Below are positions 33,414 to 41,351 of a stretch of DNA of 64,000 nucleotides, in pieces (the stretch's first letter is position 1; every line of letters starts with the position of its first letter). The position numbers and the translations under genes are program-made. The DNA is from Angelobacter sp036557225 (GTDB lineage Bacteria; Acidobacteriota; Terriglobia; Terriglobales; Acidobacteriaceae), in the NCBI GenBank assembly GCA_036557225.1, contig DATBHX010000060.1, forward strand, positions 1 through 64,000, written 5' to 3'. The notes beneath the pieces are model-generated. The model was not told the origin of the DNA. It searched no databases and saw only the letters and a list, made by a program, of their open reading frames with translations.

Positions 33414-36023
33414 ATGTCTGACTTCTCCATCATCGGTAAACGCGTTGCCCTGGTTGACTCCGCCGGCAAGACCACCGGCCAAGGCAAATACGCAGACGAT
33501 CTTTCGCTCCCTGGCATGCTCACCGGCAAGATCCTGCACTCGCCCTACCCGCATGCGCGCATCAAACGCATCGATGCCTCGCAAGCCGAAGCCCTCGACG
33601 GCGTCATCTGCATCGTTACCGGCCCCGATGCGCCCAACAAATACGGCATTCTTCCCGTCGGCCACGATGAGACCGCCCTCGCCGTGGAAAAAGTCCGTTA
33701 CGTTGGCGACAACGTCGCCTGCGTCGTCGCCACCTCTGAATCCATCGCTGAACGCGCTCTTGATCTGATCGAAGTTGAATACGAACCGCTGCCCGCGTGG
33801 TTTGATCCCGAAGACTCCATGAAGGCCGAGCGTGACTGGATCCATCCGCAACGCCCCAACAATATCGAGAAGGAATACCACCACGTCTTTGGCGACCCCG
33901 ACAAAGGTTTCGCCGAAGCCGAGGCCGTCACCGACCATCGCTACATCGCCGGCGAGGTCACGCATGCCGCCATGGAGCCGCACTCCACGCTCGCCTCGTT
34001 TGAAATCGACTCGCTTACCGGCCAGCCCGGACGCCTCACCGTGTGGTCTTCCACACAAGTCCCCTATTACCTCCAGCACAAGCTCTCGATCGTACTGGAA
34101 ATGCCCATGCAGCAGATTCGCGTGATCAAGCCGCTGGTCGGCGGCGGCTTCGGCGGCAAGAGTGAAGTCATTCCACTGGAAATCATCGCTGCCGTCGCGG
34201 CGCGCAAAGCCAAGGCCCCGGTGAAGATTACCTATACGCGCGAAGAAGTTTTCTGGGCGCACCGCGGCCGCCCGCGCACCATTATCGATCTCAAAATCGG
34301 CGCAAAAAAAGACGGCCATCTCACTTCGGTCGCCGCCAAAGTCATTCAGGATGGCGGTGCGTACTGCTCCTACGGCGTCGTCACGATTCTCTATTCCGGC
34401 GCGCTGCTCGGCGCGCTTTATGACATTCCCAACATCCGTTATGACGGATATCGCGTGCTCACCAACAAACCGGCCTGCGGCGCCATGCGCGGACACGGCA
34501 CCGTCAACGTGCGCTTTGCCTTTGAGTCGCAACTCGACGAGATGGCGGCACAGCTCAACCTCGATCCCGCCGAGATGCGCCGCATCAACCTGCTCAAACC
34601 CCCCTGCATCACCGTGAACAACCTTCGTGTGCAGAGCTACGGCTTGCCTGAATGCATTGATCAGGTCATCGATCGCTCCGGCTGGTATGAGCGCCGCAAC
34701 CATCTCGCTCCGGGCCGCGGCCTGGGCATGGCGTGCAGTCACTACGTGAGCGGCGCGGCCAATAGCATCATCCGGTCTGACATGCCGCACTCCACCGTCA
34801 ACATCAAGATTGATCGTGATGGCGGTGTCGTCGTCTATACCGGCGCCTCCGATATCGGCCAGGGCTCAGACACCATGGTGGCGCAGATCGTTGCCGAGGT
34901 CCTCGGCATCAGCCTCGGCCGCATCCGCGTCATCGCCGCTGACACCGACCTCACTCCCATCGACATCGGCTCGTACTCCAGCCGCGTGACCTTCATGAAC
35001 GGCAACGCATCTCTCCGGGCCGCTGAAGACGTAAAGAAGAAGATCGTCGCTGCAGCCGCGCAAAAAATGAACTGCGCGCCGGAAGACGTTCTCATGCGCG
35101 ATGATCGAGTCTGGAAACGCGGCGCGGCACTCACTGCTTCCACCAACGGCGCCGGACCACAGCGCGACCGTGACTCCGCCGAAACCCCGCGCAGCAACGT
35201 GAAGGAAGTCTCCGGCCGCGTCGAAGGCCAGACTCTTCGCGGATCACTGCAGCAGAAGCGCAAAGAAGAAGGTCCCAAAGACCAGATGAGTTTTGAAGAA
35301 GCCGTGGTCTCCGCCATTGACTTCACCGGCGCGCTCTCCGGCACCGGCTCCTACGCTCCGCCCAAAGACGCACGCGGCGGCCAGTTCAAAGGCGCCGGCG
35401 TCGGCCCTTCGCCCGCTTACTCCTACTCAGCGCAGGTCGCCGAAGTAAGCGTCGACGAAGAGACCGGCGAGGTCAAAGTCCACAAGGTCTGGGCTGCCCA
35501 TGACTGCGGCCGCGCGCTCAATCCCGTCTCCGTCGAAGGCCAGGTGATCGGCTCCGTCTGGATGGGCATGGGCCAGGCCCTGCAGGAAGAAATGGTCTGG
35601 AAGGACGGCTTGCTGATCAACCCCGGCATGCTCGAATACAAATCACCTTCCGCTACCGAATCGCCTGAAGTTGAAGTCATTATCGTCGAGTCGGTCGATC
35701 CCGAAGGCCCGTTCGGCGCGAAAGAAGCCAGTGAAGGTTCTTTGGCTGCGACTATTCCCGCCATCGCCAACGCTATCTACAACGCTGTCGGTGTCCGACT
35801 ACGCGAAGCGCCGTTCACGCCGGAGCGCGTGCTCGCAGCTCTGAAAGCGAAGAAGGCCGAGAAGAAGGCGCTGGAAATCACACGCGGCGCCGATCCTTCG
35901 GCCCCTACCACCTTCCGCGAGCACGGCGGCTCGCTGTGGTTCAAAGGCAAAGGCCCTGAGCGGCATGCAATCGATCCCGCGCGTCGCGCCAATCAGGCTG
36001 ACACTATGGCAGGTGACGATTGA
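33414..36023 (+). CDS. hcrA: molybdenum cofactor-binding subunit of the 4-hydroxybenzoyl-CoA reductase-like enzyme
   Basis: From ATG 33414 the protein is 869 residues and follows the xanthine-oxidase large-subunit plan. It has GKARYAD-type entry (GQGKYADDLSLPGML), VGGGFGGKSEVIPLEI, RGHGTVNVRFAFE, GQGSDTMVAQIVAEVLGI and GAKEASEGSLAATIPAIANA. The last of these carries the glutamate near molybdenum. A hydrophilic insertion at about 580-650 (GAALTASTNGAGPQRDRDSAETP...) and an extended basic C-terminus make it longer than the roughly 770 residues usual for HcrA. The frame can be opened at 33369 but without a ribosome site. The gene overlaps the following gene by four bases. Confidence 0.82.
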   Translation: MSDFSIIGKRVALVDSAGKTTGQGKYADDLSLPGMLTGKILHSPYPHARIKRIDASQAEALDGVICIVTGPDAPNKYGILPVGHDETALAVEKVRYVGDNVACVVATSESIAERALDLIEVEYEPLPAWFDPEDSMKAERDWIHPQRPNNIEKEYHHVFGDPDKGFAEAEAVTDHRYIAGEVTHAAMEPHSTLASFEIDSLTGQPGRLTVWSSTQVPYYLQHKLSIVLEMPMQQIRVIKPLVGGGFGGKSEVIPLEIIAAVAARKAKAPVKITYTREEVFWAHRGRPRTIIDLKIGAKKDGHLTSVAAKVIQDGGAYCSYGVVTILYSGALLGALYDIPNIRYDGYRVLTNKPACGAMRGHGTVNVRFAFESQLDEMAAQLNLDPAEMRRINLLKPPCITVNNLRVQSYGLPECIDQVIDRSGWYERRNHLAPGRGLGMACSHYVSGAANSIIRSDMPHSTVNIKIDRDGGVVVYTGASDIGQGSDTMVAQIVAEVLGISLGRIRVIAADTDLTPIDIGSYSSRVTFMNGNASLRAAEDVKKKIVAAAAQKMNCAPEDVLMRDDRVWKRGAALTASTNGAGPQRDRDSAETPRSNVKEVSGRVEGQTLRGSLQQKRKEEGPKDQMSFEEAVVSAIDFTGALSGTGSYAPPKDARGGQFKGAGVGPSPAYSYSAQVAEVSVDEETGEVKVHKVWAAHDCGRALNPVSVEGQVIGSVWMGMGQALQEEMVWKDGLLINPGMLEYKSPSATESPEVEVIIVESVDPEGPFGAKEASEGSLAATIPAIANAIYNAVGVRLREAPFTPERVLAALKAKKAEKKALEITRGADPSAPTTFREHGGSLWFKGKGPERHAIDPARRANQADTMAGDD

Positions 36024-36463
36024 AAGAAGAGCCGAAGGACGCCAACATTGCAGTCCCAGCAAACGTCAAGGATCACGAAGATCCCATGCGATCAATGCTT
36101 GCCGAGAGCCGTGGCAAACCCTATCGATCCTATCCGACATTATCGGAAGCAAGGGCAAATAATGCTCTTGTCGTACTGCAAGGGGACGATGGGGGGCAAA
36201 TATATCTGACTTGTCCAGCTATTAAGGTGAAATGTTCCGAAATCGAACTAAAACTATTGCTGAGATTTCTGGATGATATGGCGTGGAGAGACCCGTCCAT
36301 GGCCGCAATCTACTTTGAGGACGTCCCCCAAAACTCCGGAGTGCCTGGAGGAATGGGGGGAGGCCGTGCTACAGGCGACATTTGGCTCCATCCAAAATTA
36401 GCAGAGCTCGGCATTGAACAACGTGTGCGATCTTTTATTTGCGGATTGACCCAGGTCCCATGA
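36020..36463 (+). CDS. unknown protein embedded in the hcr-like operon
   Basis: This 147-residue frame starts with TTG overlapping the hcrA stop (TTGA). It ends with TGA overlapping the hcrB start (ATGA), so it is translationally coupled on both sides. The product is mixed alpha/beta. It has EIELKLLLRFLDDMAWRDPSMAAIYFEDV in the middle and a Gly-rich patch (GVPGGMGGGRATG). I do not recognise a family. Its tight placement between two enzyme subunits suggests an accessory role such as cofactor insertion or assembly, but it could be a captured gene. Codon use looks less GC-rich than that of hcrA and hcrB. Confidence 0.6.
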   Translation: MKEEPKDANIAVPANVKDHEDPMRSMLAESRGKPYRSYPTLSEARANNALVVLQGDDGGQIYLTCPAIKVKCSEIELKLLLRFLDDMAWRDPSMAAIYFEDVPQNSGVPGGMGGGRATGDIWLHPKLAELGIEQRVRSFICGLTQVP

Positions 36464-37443
36464 GCTTACCTTCCTTCAAACTTCTCCGCCCGCGCTCCGT
36501 GCGCCATGCCGTCGACTACCTCGCCCGCCACGGCGACGATCTTATGGTCCTCGCCGGCGGCACCGATCTACTGCCCTCGATGAAGCAGAAGCTCTTCACG
36601 CCCGCGTACCTCATGGACATTCGCGGCATTGACGGGATCCGCGGCATTCACGTTCGCCCCGGCGCCGGCGTTGAGATCGGCGCGCTTACGCCGCTTTCCG
36701 TCATCGAAGACTCAGAGTTTATCCGCCGCAACTATCGTGTGCTGCATGAAGCCGCCATGACCGTGGCTTCGCCCATCCTGCGCAACATGGGAACGCTCGG
36801 CGGCAACATCTGTCTCGATACGCGCTGCGTCTGGTACAACCAGTCGCTCCAGTGGCGGCGCTCCTGCGGTTTCTGCATCAAGAAGGATGGCGATCTCTGC
36901 CACGTCGCGCCCGGCGGCAAGTTCTGCTGGGCCGCTTTCTCCGGTGACACGCCGCCCGCGCTGCTCTGCCTGGGCGCGGAACTCGAGATCGCCGGACCCA
37001 CCGGCATGCGCCGCGTTGCGCTCAAAGATTTCTACACCAAATCCGGGGACGCGCGCATGCGCCTGGAACGCAATGAGATGCTTACCCGCGTCTATCTACC
37101 CGAAGCCTCATCGGGCTGGAAGGGAAGTTATCTCAAGCTGCGCATCCGCGGATCCATTGACTATCCACTCGCGGGCGTAGCCGTAGCGCTCAAGAAAAAC
37201 GGCGGCCCCATCGAAGCCGTGCGCGTTGCCATTACCGCCGTCAATCCCGCGCCGCTGCTCGTCAGCGGCGTAGACACTGCGCTCGTTGGCAAGCAGATTG
37301 ATGATCATCTCGCCACGGTCGTGGCTGAACTCGCCGCCAAAACCGCCAAGCCGCTGACGACTTCAGCCCTCACGCCTGAGTATCGCCGGGAAATTGTGAA
37401 GGTGTATGCGAAGAGGGCCGTGCTGGCGGCTTGCCAATCGTGA
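36460..37443 (+). CDS. hcrB: FAD/[4Fe-4S] subunit of the 4-hydroxybenzoyl-CoA reductase-like enzyme
   Basis: ATG 36460 (ATGA overlap with the gene before) gives 327 residues. The FAD domain has LAGGTDLLPSMK and ILRNMGTLGGNICLDTR. Cysteines 123, 139, 147 and 156 lie in an extra loop with RRSCGFCIKKDGDLCHVAPGGKFC. Their spacing of 16, 8 and 9 residues matches, as I recall it, the [4Fe-4S] ligand set unique to HcrB of 4-hydroxybenzoyl-CoA reductase. Xanthine dehydrogenase and CO dehydrogenase lack it. The complete enzyme removes the phenolic hydroxyl of 4-hydroxybenzoyl-CoA in anaerobic aromatic degradation. Whether this acidobacterial enzyme uses that substrate is inference. Confidence 0.83.
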   Translation: MSLPSFKLLRPRSVRHAVDYLARHGDDLMVLAGGTDLLPSMKQKLFTPAYLMDIRGIDGIRGIHVRPGAGVEIGALTPLSVIEDSEFIRRNYRVLHEAAMTVASPILRNMGTLGGNICLDTRCVWYNQSLQWRRSCGFCIKKDGDLCHVAPGGKFCWAAFSGDTPPALLCLGAELEIAGPTGMRRVALKDFYTKSGDARMRLERNEMLTRVYLPEASSGWKGSYLKLRIRGSIDYPLAGVAVALKKNGGPIEAVRVAITAVNPAPLLVSGVDTALVGKQIDDHLATVVAELAAKTAKPLTTSALTPEYRREIVKVYAKRAVLAACQS

Positions 37444-38192
37444 AACCGGTCGCACGCATTCCGCTTGCCTTGGTCGCCCTGTTGTCAGGCATTTATCTAT
37501 TGCTGATCATGTTGCTCGGCGCGCCTAGTTTTTGGTACGGCATTGCAGCTGTTGAGATCCTGATTGCTGGTGTTGCGGGGTTCGTGAGTTCACGGGCACT
37601 CGGCGCAATTGCGCTCCCGCCAATGGCCGTACTGACGGTCTTTCTCCTTTCTGCTAACGTGTGGAATAGAGAATCTGCCATCCTGTTGGCTGCTTTGGCC
37701 TGCCTGTGGCTTTGTATTGCTGTTTCGCTGCTTGGTTCGGGTAGGCGAACTCCTGGCTTGCTTAAGAAATGCCTGGTTCTTTCCACCACCGCACTTGCAC
37801 TCGGGTTCGCAGTTGACCGCCTTTTTACCAATAAACTTCAAATACATGACGATGTTATGAAGTGGTCCGTAGGCGGCAACGATGTCCTAGACACTGGGCC
37901 CGAGAAATTCCAGGACCAGACAAAAGTTGTCATTTATCGCCAGGATCATGATGCCACTTGTTACGACGCGCTCTACTCAAATGAACTGGCAAGCTATCTT
38001 GCGAGTCTCAAGAAAACAGAAATTCATGTCCAGTACGAGGTGTTCTACGATTTCGGCAAGAGCAGGGCATACAATGTCAGGTCGATTGAGGGAATGATCA
38101 TTACCAGGAATATGCGTCCCGTTTTGAACGTGGCTTACAGTGAGGGTGGAACGATTCAAGGTCCAAACGCAACAGCTCAATGCGAGCGTTGA
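37440..38192 (+). CDS. membrane protein of unknown function, last gene of the hcr-like operon
   Basis: GTG 37440 overlaps the hcrB stop (GTGA), giving 250 residues. About five hydrophobic segments occupy the first 125 residues. They are followed by a soluble domain (QIHDDVMKWSVGGNDVLDTGPEKFQDQTKVVIYRQ...) probably outside the membrane. No transporter or enzyme motif is visible. Coupling to hcrB suggests co-expression, but many acidobacterial operons end with unrelated passengers. The soluble domain has a single Cys pair-like feature (DATCYDAL). Confidence 0.62.
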   Translation: MKPVARIPLALVALLSGIYLLLIMLLGAPSFWYGIAAVEILIAGVAGFVSSRALGAIALPPMAVLTVFLLSANVWNRESAILLAALACLWLCIAVSLLGSGRRTPGLLKKCLVLSTTALALGFAVDRLFTNKLQIHDDVMKWSVGGNDVLDTGPEKFQDQTKVVIYRQDHDATCYDALYSNELASYLASLKKTEIHVQYEVFYDFGKSRAYNVRSIEGMIITRNMRPVLNVAYSEGGTIQGPNATAQCER

Positions 38193-38211
38193 GGCACCAC
38201 TTTCCCGTGCG

Positions 38212-38592
38212 TCACCAGATCACTTGCACTCCCTTGTATACCCTGAACATTTCATCTGACGTTACAACGGAAATATCCTCTGCCAAGGCCTGCGCGATGA
38301 TCTGCCGGTCAAATGGATCGCGATGGTGCTGTGGGAGGGTGAATAACTGAAACGCATGATCCGCCGTGTACGGCAGGATCCGCAACTTCAAATCCTCAGT
38401 TCCAATTTTTACTTCAACCTCGCTGAAGTTTAATTTTCCCAATGCCTGCTTGATCGCAATTTCAGAGAGGGAAATGGCACTCAGCTCTAGTCGCGCCTGG
38501 CTGCTCTGCATCGCACGCATGGCTTTGGAGGAGATTTGATCTGGGGAGGCAACAGCCCAGATGAACGTGACCGTGTCGAGCAGAAGCCGCAT
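38212..38592 (-). CDS. vapC: PIN-domain toxin (VapC family)
   Basis: The 126-residue protein shows the PIN ribonuclease acidic set: D6 (LLLDTVTF), E44 (SLSEIAIK), D95 (RDPFDRQ) and D113 (TSDEMF). VapC toxins cleave tRNA or rRNA when free of antitoxin. Its ATG directly follows the antitoxin stop (TAAATG, no gap), a coupling that lets antitoxin be made first. It lies beside a Phd/YefM-type antitoxin rather than an AbrB-type VapB, a common mixed pairing. Confidence 0.9.
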   Translation of the reverse strand: MRLLLDTVTFIWAVASPDQISSKAMRAMQSSQARLELSAISLSEIAIKQALGKLNFSEVEVKIGTEDLKLRILPYTADHAFQLFTLPQHHRDPFDRQIIAQALAEDISVVTSDEMFRVYKGVQVIW

Positions 38593-38838
38593 TTAGGAGC
38601 GACCCTCCACAAATGCTTCAACCTCTTCTTCACTCATCGGCTTCCACCAGTCAGGATCGTGGATGACGACCCGCCCCTTTAACGTGCCGAACTTAGGCTT
38701 CTCGCCCCGGCTTGCCTTAGTTGGCACCAGGTCCACTACCGGCACACCGCGACGGCAAATCGTCACATTTTCCCCGTCTTCAGCCGCTTTGATCAGCTCG
38801 GGCAACTTGTTCTTGGCGTCAGCCACGCTAACTTTCAT
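38593..38838 (-). CDS. vapB: Phd/YefM-type antitoxin partner of the PIN toxin
   Basis: The 81-residue protein begins MKVSVADAKNKLPELIKAAEDGE and continues VTICRRGVPVVDLVP. This is the Phd/YefM N-terminal dimerisation and DNA-binding domain. The C-terminal tail (DPDWWKPMSEEEVEAFVEG) is the toxin-binding segment. The gene probably represses itself through the palindrome at 38848-38868. ATG 38838 lies directly after the promoter with almost no leader. Confidence 0.88.
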   Translation of the reverse strand: MKVSVADAKNKLPELIKAAEDGENVTICRRGVPVVDLVPTKASRGEKPKFGTLKGRVVIHDPDWWKPMSEEEVEAFVEGRS

Positions 38839-38844
38839 GTGATT

Positions 38845-38873
38845 ATAATAGCTATCTTAGATAGCTATGTCAA
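38845..38873 (-). promoter_or_regulatory. vapBC promoter with embedded palindromic operator
   Basis: On the reverse strand TTGACA (38873-38868) is followed after exactly 17 bases by TATTAT (38850-38845). The spacer contains a perfect inverted repeat ATAGCTATC-TTA-GATAGCTAT (38848-38868, forward strand). The ATG at 38838 is six bases beyond the -10 element, so the transcript probably starts at or near the start codon (leaderless). Antitoxin or toxin-antitoxin complex binding there would block polymerase. Confidence 0.8.
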
Positions 38874-38999
38874 GAATGATCTGTTCAGCTACAATAGCTC
38901 GTGCCAAGCGTTGCCCACTGTTTTGCTAATCGGATTTCGCTAATTGCCAATTGCCATTTGCTAATTTCTAACTACTAAGTACTAACTACTGTCTACTGC

Positions 39000-39845
39000 A
39001 TGCTCATCACCGACTGCCACATCCACATCCAGCCCGTCGACATGTTCAAGGCCGGTCCGCTTGAGGTCATGAAGAAGGCCCGCGGCCGCTATGATGACAT
39101 TCTGGAATACTGCTCCTCGCCCAAAGCCCTGCTCAAATATCTCGATTCCATCGGCGTCGAGCGAGCCGTGCTCATTAATTATGTTGCGCCGGAAACCATG
39201 GGCTTCAGCCACGAAGTCAACCAGTGGGTCGCCAACTATTGCAAGGAAGATCCCAGTCGCCTGATCTCCTGCGGCAGCGTCCATCCCCGGCACACGCTCA
39301 ACGTGCAGGCGGAGATGGACAACCTGGTCCGCCTCGGGATTCGCCTCATCAAGATCCATCCACCCCACCAGCTGCTCTACGCCAATGACTACCTCAATGG
39401 AGTGAAGGAGCTTGAGATCATCTATCGCGGCGCTGAAGCCAACGGAATTCCCGTGATGGTCCATACCGGCACCTCGATCTTTCCTGCGGCGCGCAACAAA
39501 TACGGCGATCCTATTTATCTCGATGACGTAGCCGTCGATTTCCCCAAACTCAAAATCCTCATGGCCCACGGCGGCAGGCCCATCTGGATGCAGACTGCCT
39601 TCTTCCTTCTGCGCCGCCACCGGAACATGCATCTCGATATCAGCGGTATCCCGCCCAAAATCCTGCTCAAATATTTTCCGCGCCTGGAAGAGATCGCCCA
39701 CAAAACGCTCTTCGGTACAGATTTTCCCAGCCCCGGTATCCCCACCATCGAGCAGAACCTGGAACAGTTCCGCGATCTTGTGCTGCCGGGCCCGGTCAAA
39801 GAGCAGATCCTCAGCAAAACAGCACTCGAAATCTGGCCCGCGTAA
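39000..39845 (+). CDS. amidohydrolase-2 family metal-dependent hydrolase/decarboxylase
   Basis: The 281-residue protein is a TIM-barrel amidohydrolase. It has DCHIHI (metal ligands H7 and H9), VMVHTG, ILMAHGG and LFGTDFPS near the C-terminus. Members hydrolyse lactones or decarboxylate aromatic acids, such as ACMSD-like enzymes. Upstream, within 38930-39000, is a stretch of CTAATTGCCAATTGCC and CTAACTACTAAGTACTAAC words instead of a clear ribosome site. It might act with the aromatic-degradation genes upstream, but the VapBC pair separates them. Confidence 0.83.
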   Translation: MLITDCHIHIQPVDMFKAGPLEVMKKARGRYDDILEYCSSPKALLKYLDSIGVERAVLINYVAPETMGFSHEVNQWVANYCKEDPSRLISCGSVHPRHTLNVQAEMDNLVRLGIRLIKIHPPHQLLYANDYLNGVKELEIIYRGAEANGIPVMVHTGTSIFPAARNKYGDPIYLDDVAVDFPKLKILMAHGGRPIWMQTAFFLLRRHRNMHLDISGIPPKILLKYFPRLEEIAHKTLFGTDFPSPGIPTIEQNLEQFRDLVLPGPVKEQILSKTALEIWPA

Positions 39846-39875
39846 GGCATAATGACCGAACTCAATCGCTAATTC

Positions 39876-40523
39876 ATGACAAAGATAGCTCTGTTGTTGA
39901 TCGCCGCTGTCGTAGCAAGTCCGCAGGACAAGCCCGCTTCTCGTCCACCCAGGCAGGCGCCCTCAATCTATGTGAGCCAGAAATTTGGGTTGACGATCAA
40001 GGTCCCGTCCGGTTTGAGCTACTGTCCGCTGCCGAAAAAGTGGTCTGGGACGGACGAAGGGACGGTGCTTTTCCTTGAGCCGCCATCGGCCTGCCTCGAC
40101 CATGGAGCCACTTCTTCCGCGACTCGTCTGATCGCGGGATTTGTTCCCTCAGTCACGGTCTACTACCGCGCCAACACCGGACGCTATGACAATTTTGATG
40201 GCGACATTCCGCCGCTCCGTTCGACGGAAGAACTGGCCCATCAATTCTGTCCCAGGCCCTTGCGTTCGGAACTCACACTGCTCGGACAGCCGGCCTTCAC
40301 TTGCCGCGTTGATTTGTCTGGCAACAAAGTAAGAACAATCCTGGCCACCCTGGATGGCTCAGCTGAAAAAATCGTGGTAGTGACCTTGCTCACCACGCAG
40401 GATCGCCTTGCCGGCGACCAGCGGGTATTTGAGAATGTCGTTGCCGCAGTGACTGCCTGCAGGCCTGCATCGGGCAATAAGCAAGCCGCAACGCCTCTCT
40501 GCCCGAAAGGGACAGCGTGGTAG
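39876..40523 (+). CDS. exported protein of unknown function
   Basis: The 215-residue product has a short signal peptide (MTKIALLLIAAVVASPQ). The mature part has four or more Cys spread over the domain (SYCPLPKKW, SACLDHG, HQFCPRP, FTCRVDLSG), plausibly disulfide-bonded. The fold is not recognised. It is downstream of the amidohydrolase by 30 bases and convergent with the DUF2199 gene with only 11 bases between stops. Confidence 0.62.
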   Translation: MTKIALLLIAAVVASPQDKPASRPPRQAPSIYVSQKFGLTIKVPSGLSYCPLPKKWSGTDEGTVLFLEPPSACLDHGATSSATRLIAGFVPSVTVYYRANTGRYDNFDGDIPPLRSTEELAHQFCPRPLRSELTLLGQPAFTCRVDLSGNKVRTILATLDGSAEKIVVVTLLTTQDRLAGDQRVFENVVAAVTACRPASGNKQAATPLCPKGTAW

Positions 40524-40534
40524 CCGTAGGTTCC

Positions 40535-41056
40535 TCATCCCTGGTGATACAGAAGTGATGCGATTTGTTGCGCCCGCTGTAAGGTAATCCCGTTCCGCTG
40601 CTCTAGAGCCAGAGGGTGCTCAGGTTCGTCTACGATGAAAAGCGGACGAACACCCACGCGCTGCACCTTGATGCTGCACCTCAGGTTCAGCGTTGTTGGA
40701 TCGTACCCCATAAGGTTATTGCCAAGCCTTCCCTTGTATGGTCCGGTCGTCGTCTCCCTGCCTTCATCGTGGTAATGATCGGCGAAGTCCTCATAGTCCT
40801 CTTGCCAGACGCGTGCCCATGCGCTCCAGAGAAAAACCTCATCCAGGCCAAGAATCGGCAACTCGATCACGCCGCGCAGGTAATATTCGTCGTCAATCAC
40901 GCAATCGTCAGTTCCCAGGAAAGCGCTTTCTTTCCCAGCGTCGTCGAGCGCCGCATATGGCTCAGGGGTGTCAAAGCCAATGCTGATGTATTGTCCGGCA
41001 TGAAACTGCCCGCAGATTTCACACCGATAACCGTCAAAGAAGGTTTCGGATGGCAT
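40535..41056 (-). CDS. DUF2199 family protein
   Basis: ATG 41056 gives 173 residues. YRCEICGQFH supplies an N-terminal zinc-knuckle-like CxxC with a nearby His. Residues around DDCVIDDEYYLRGVIELPILG, the W-rich FLWSAWARVWQ, and the C-terminal HPLALEQRNGITLQRAQQIASLLYHQ are characteristic of DUF2199. The function is unknown; members are small and cytoplasmic. A start at 41092 would include 12 hydrophobic residues from the terminator region of the neighbouring gene. Confidence 0.78.
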   Translation of the reverse strand: MPSETFFDGYRCEICGQFHAGQYISIGFDTPEPYAALDDAGKESAFLGTDDCVIDDEYYLRGVIELPILGLDEVFLWSAWARVWQEDYEDFADHYHDEGRETTTGPYKGRLGNNLMGYDPTTLNLRCSIKVQRVGVRPLFIVDEPEHPLALEQRNGITLQRAQQIASLLYHQG

Positions 41057-41085
41057 GGTCGCCCACCCGAATTCTACTGCAAGCC

Positions 41086-41117
41086 AAAACAAAAACCGGC
41101 CCGGAAAAATCCGGGCC
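41086..41117 (-). terminator. intrinsic terminator of the small membrane protein gene
   Basis: On the reverse strand GGCCCGGA (from 41117) pairs with TCCGGGCC (to 41098) around TTTT and is followed by GG-TTTTTGTTTT (41097-41086). It stands 27 bases after the stop of the lmo0937-like gene. Confidence 0.88.
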
Positions 41118-41143
41118 AGAGCCTTGCGAACGTCAAGCCGGTT

Positions 41144-41296
41144 TCAGACCGTAGCTCGTCTTCCCGCCACGAGGTGCCAGATGATTGAGATCACGGCAAG
41201 AACCAACAGCAGGTGGATAAGGCCGCTTCCGACATGAAATGCTACGAAGCCCAAAATCCATAGAACGAACAGGACAATTGCTATCAACAAAAGCAT
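41144..41296 (-). CDS. lmo0937-type 50-residue membrane protein
   Basis: ATG 41296, preceded by GGGGAGA eight bases upstream, starts a 50-codon frame ending TGA at 41144. The product starts MLLLIAIVLFVLWILGF, continues HVGSGLIHLLLVLAVISIIWHLV and ends in a basic GRRATV tail. Two hydrophobic hairpin segments and the HVGSGLIHLLL signature are typical of the lmo0937 family of tiny stress-associated membrane proteins. The strong intrinsic terminator just downstream supports a monocistronic unit. Confidence 0.87.
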   Translation of the reverse strand: MLLLIAIVLFVLWILGFVAFHVGSGLIHLLLVLAVISIIWHLVAGRRATV

Positions 41297-41351
41297 CTTT
41301 GTCTCCCCCCAAGTAATTTCACGTTCTTATCAGATAGGATTCAGGTGCTCT

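Noticed and set aside
33366..34790. 474-codon open frame on the reverse strand under hcrA
   Set aside because: It is an antisense shadow produced by the strong third-position GC of hcrA. It shows no start signal or domain.
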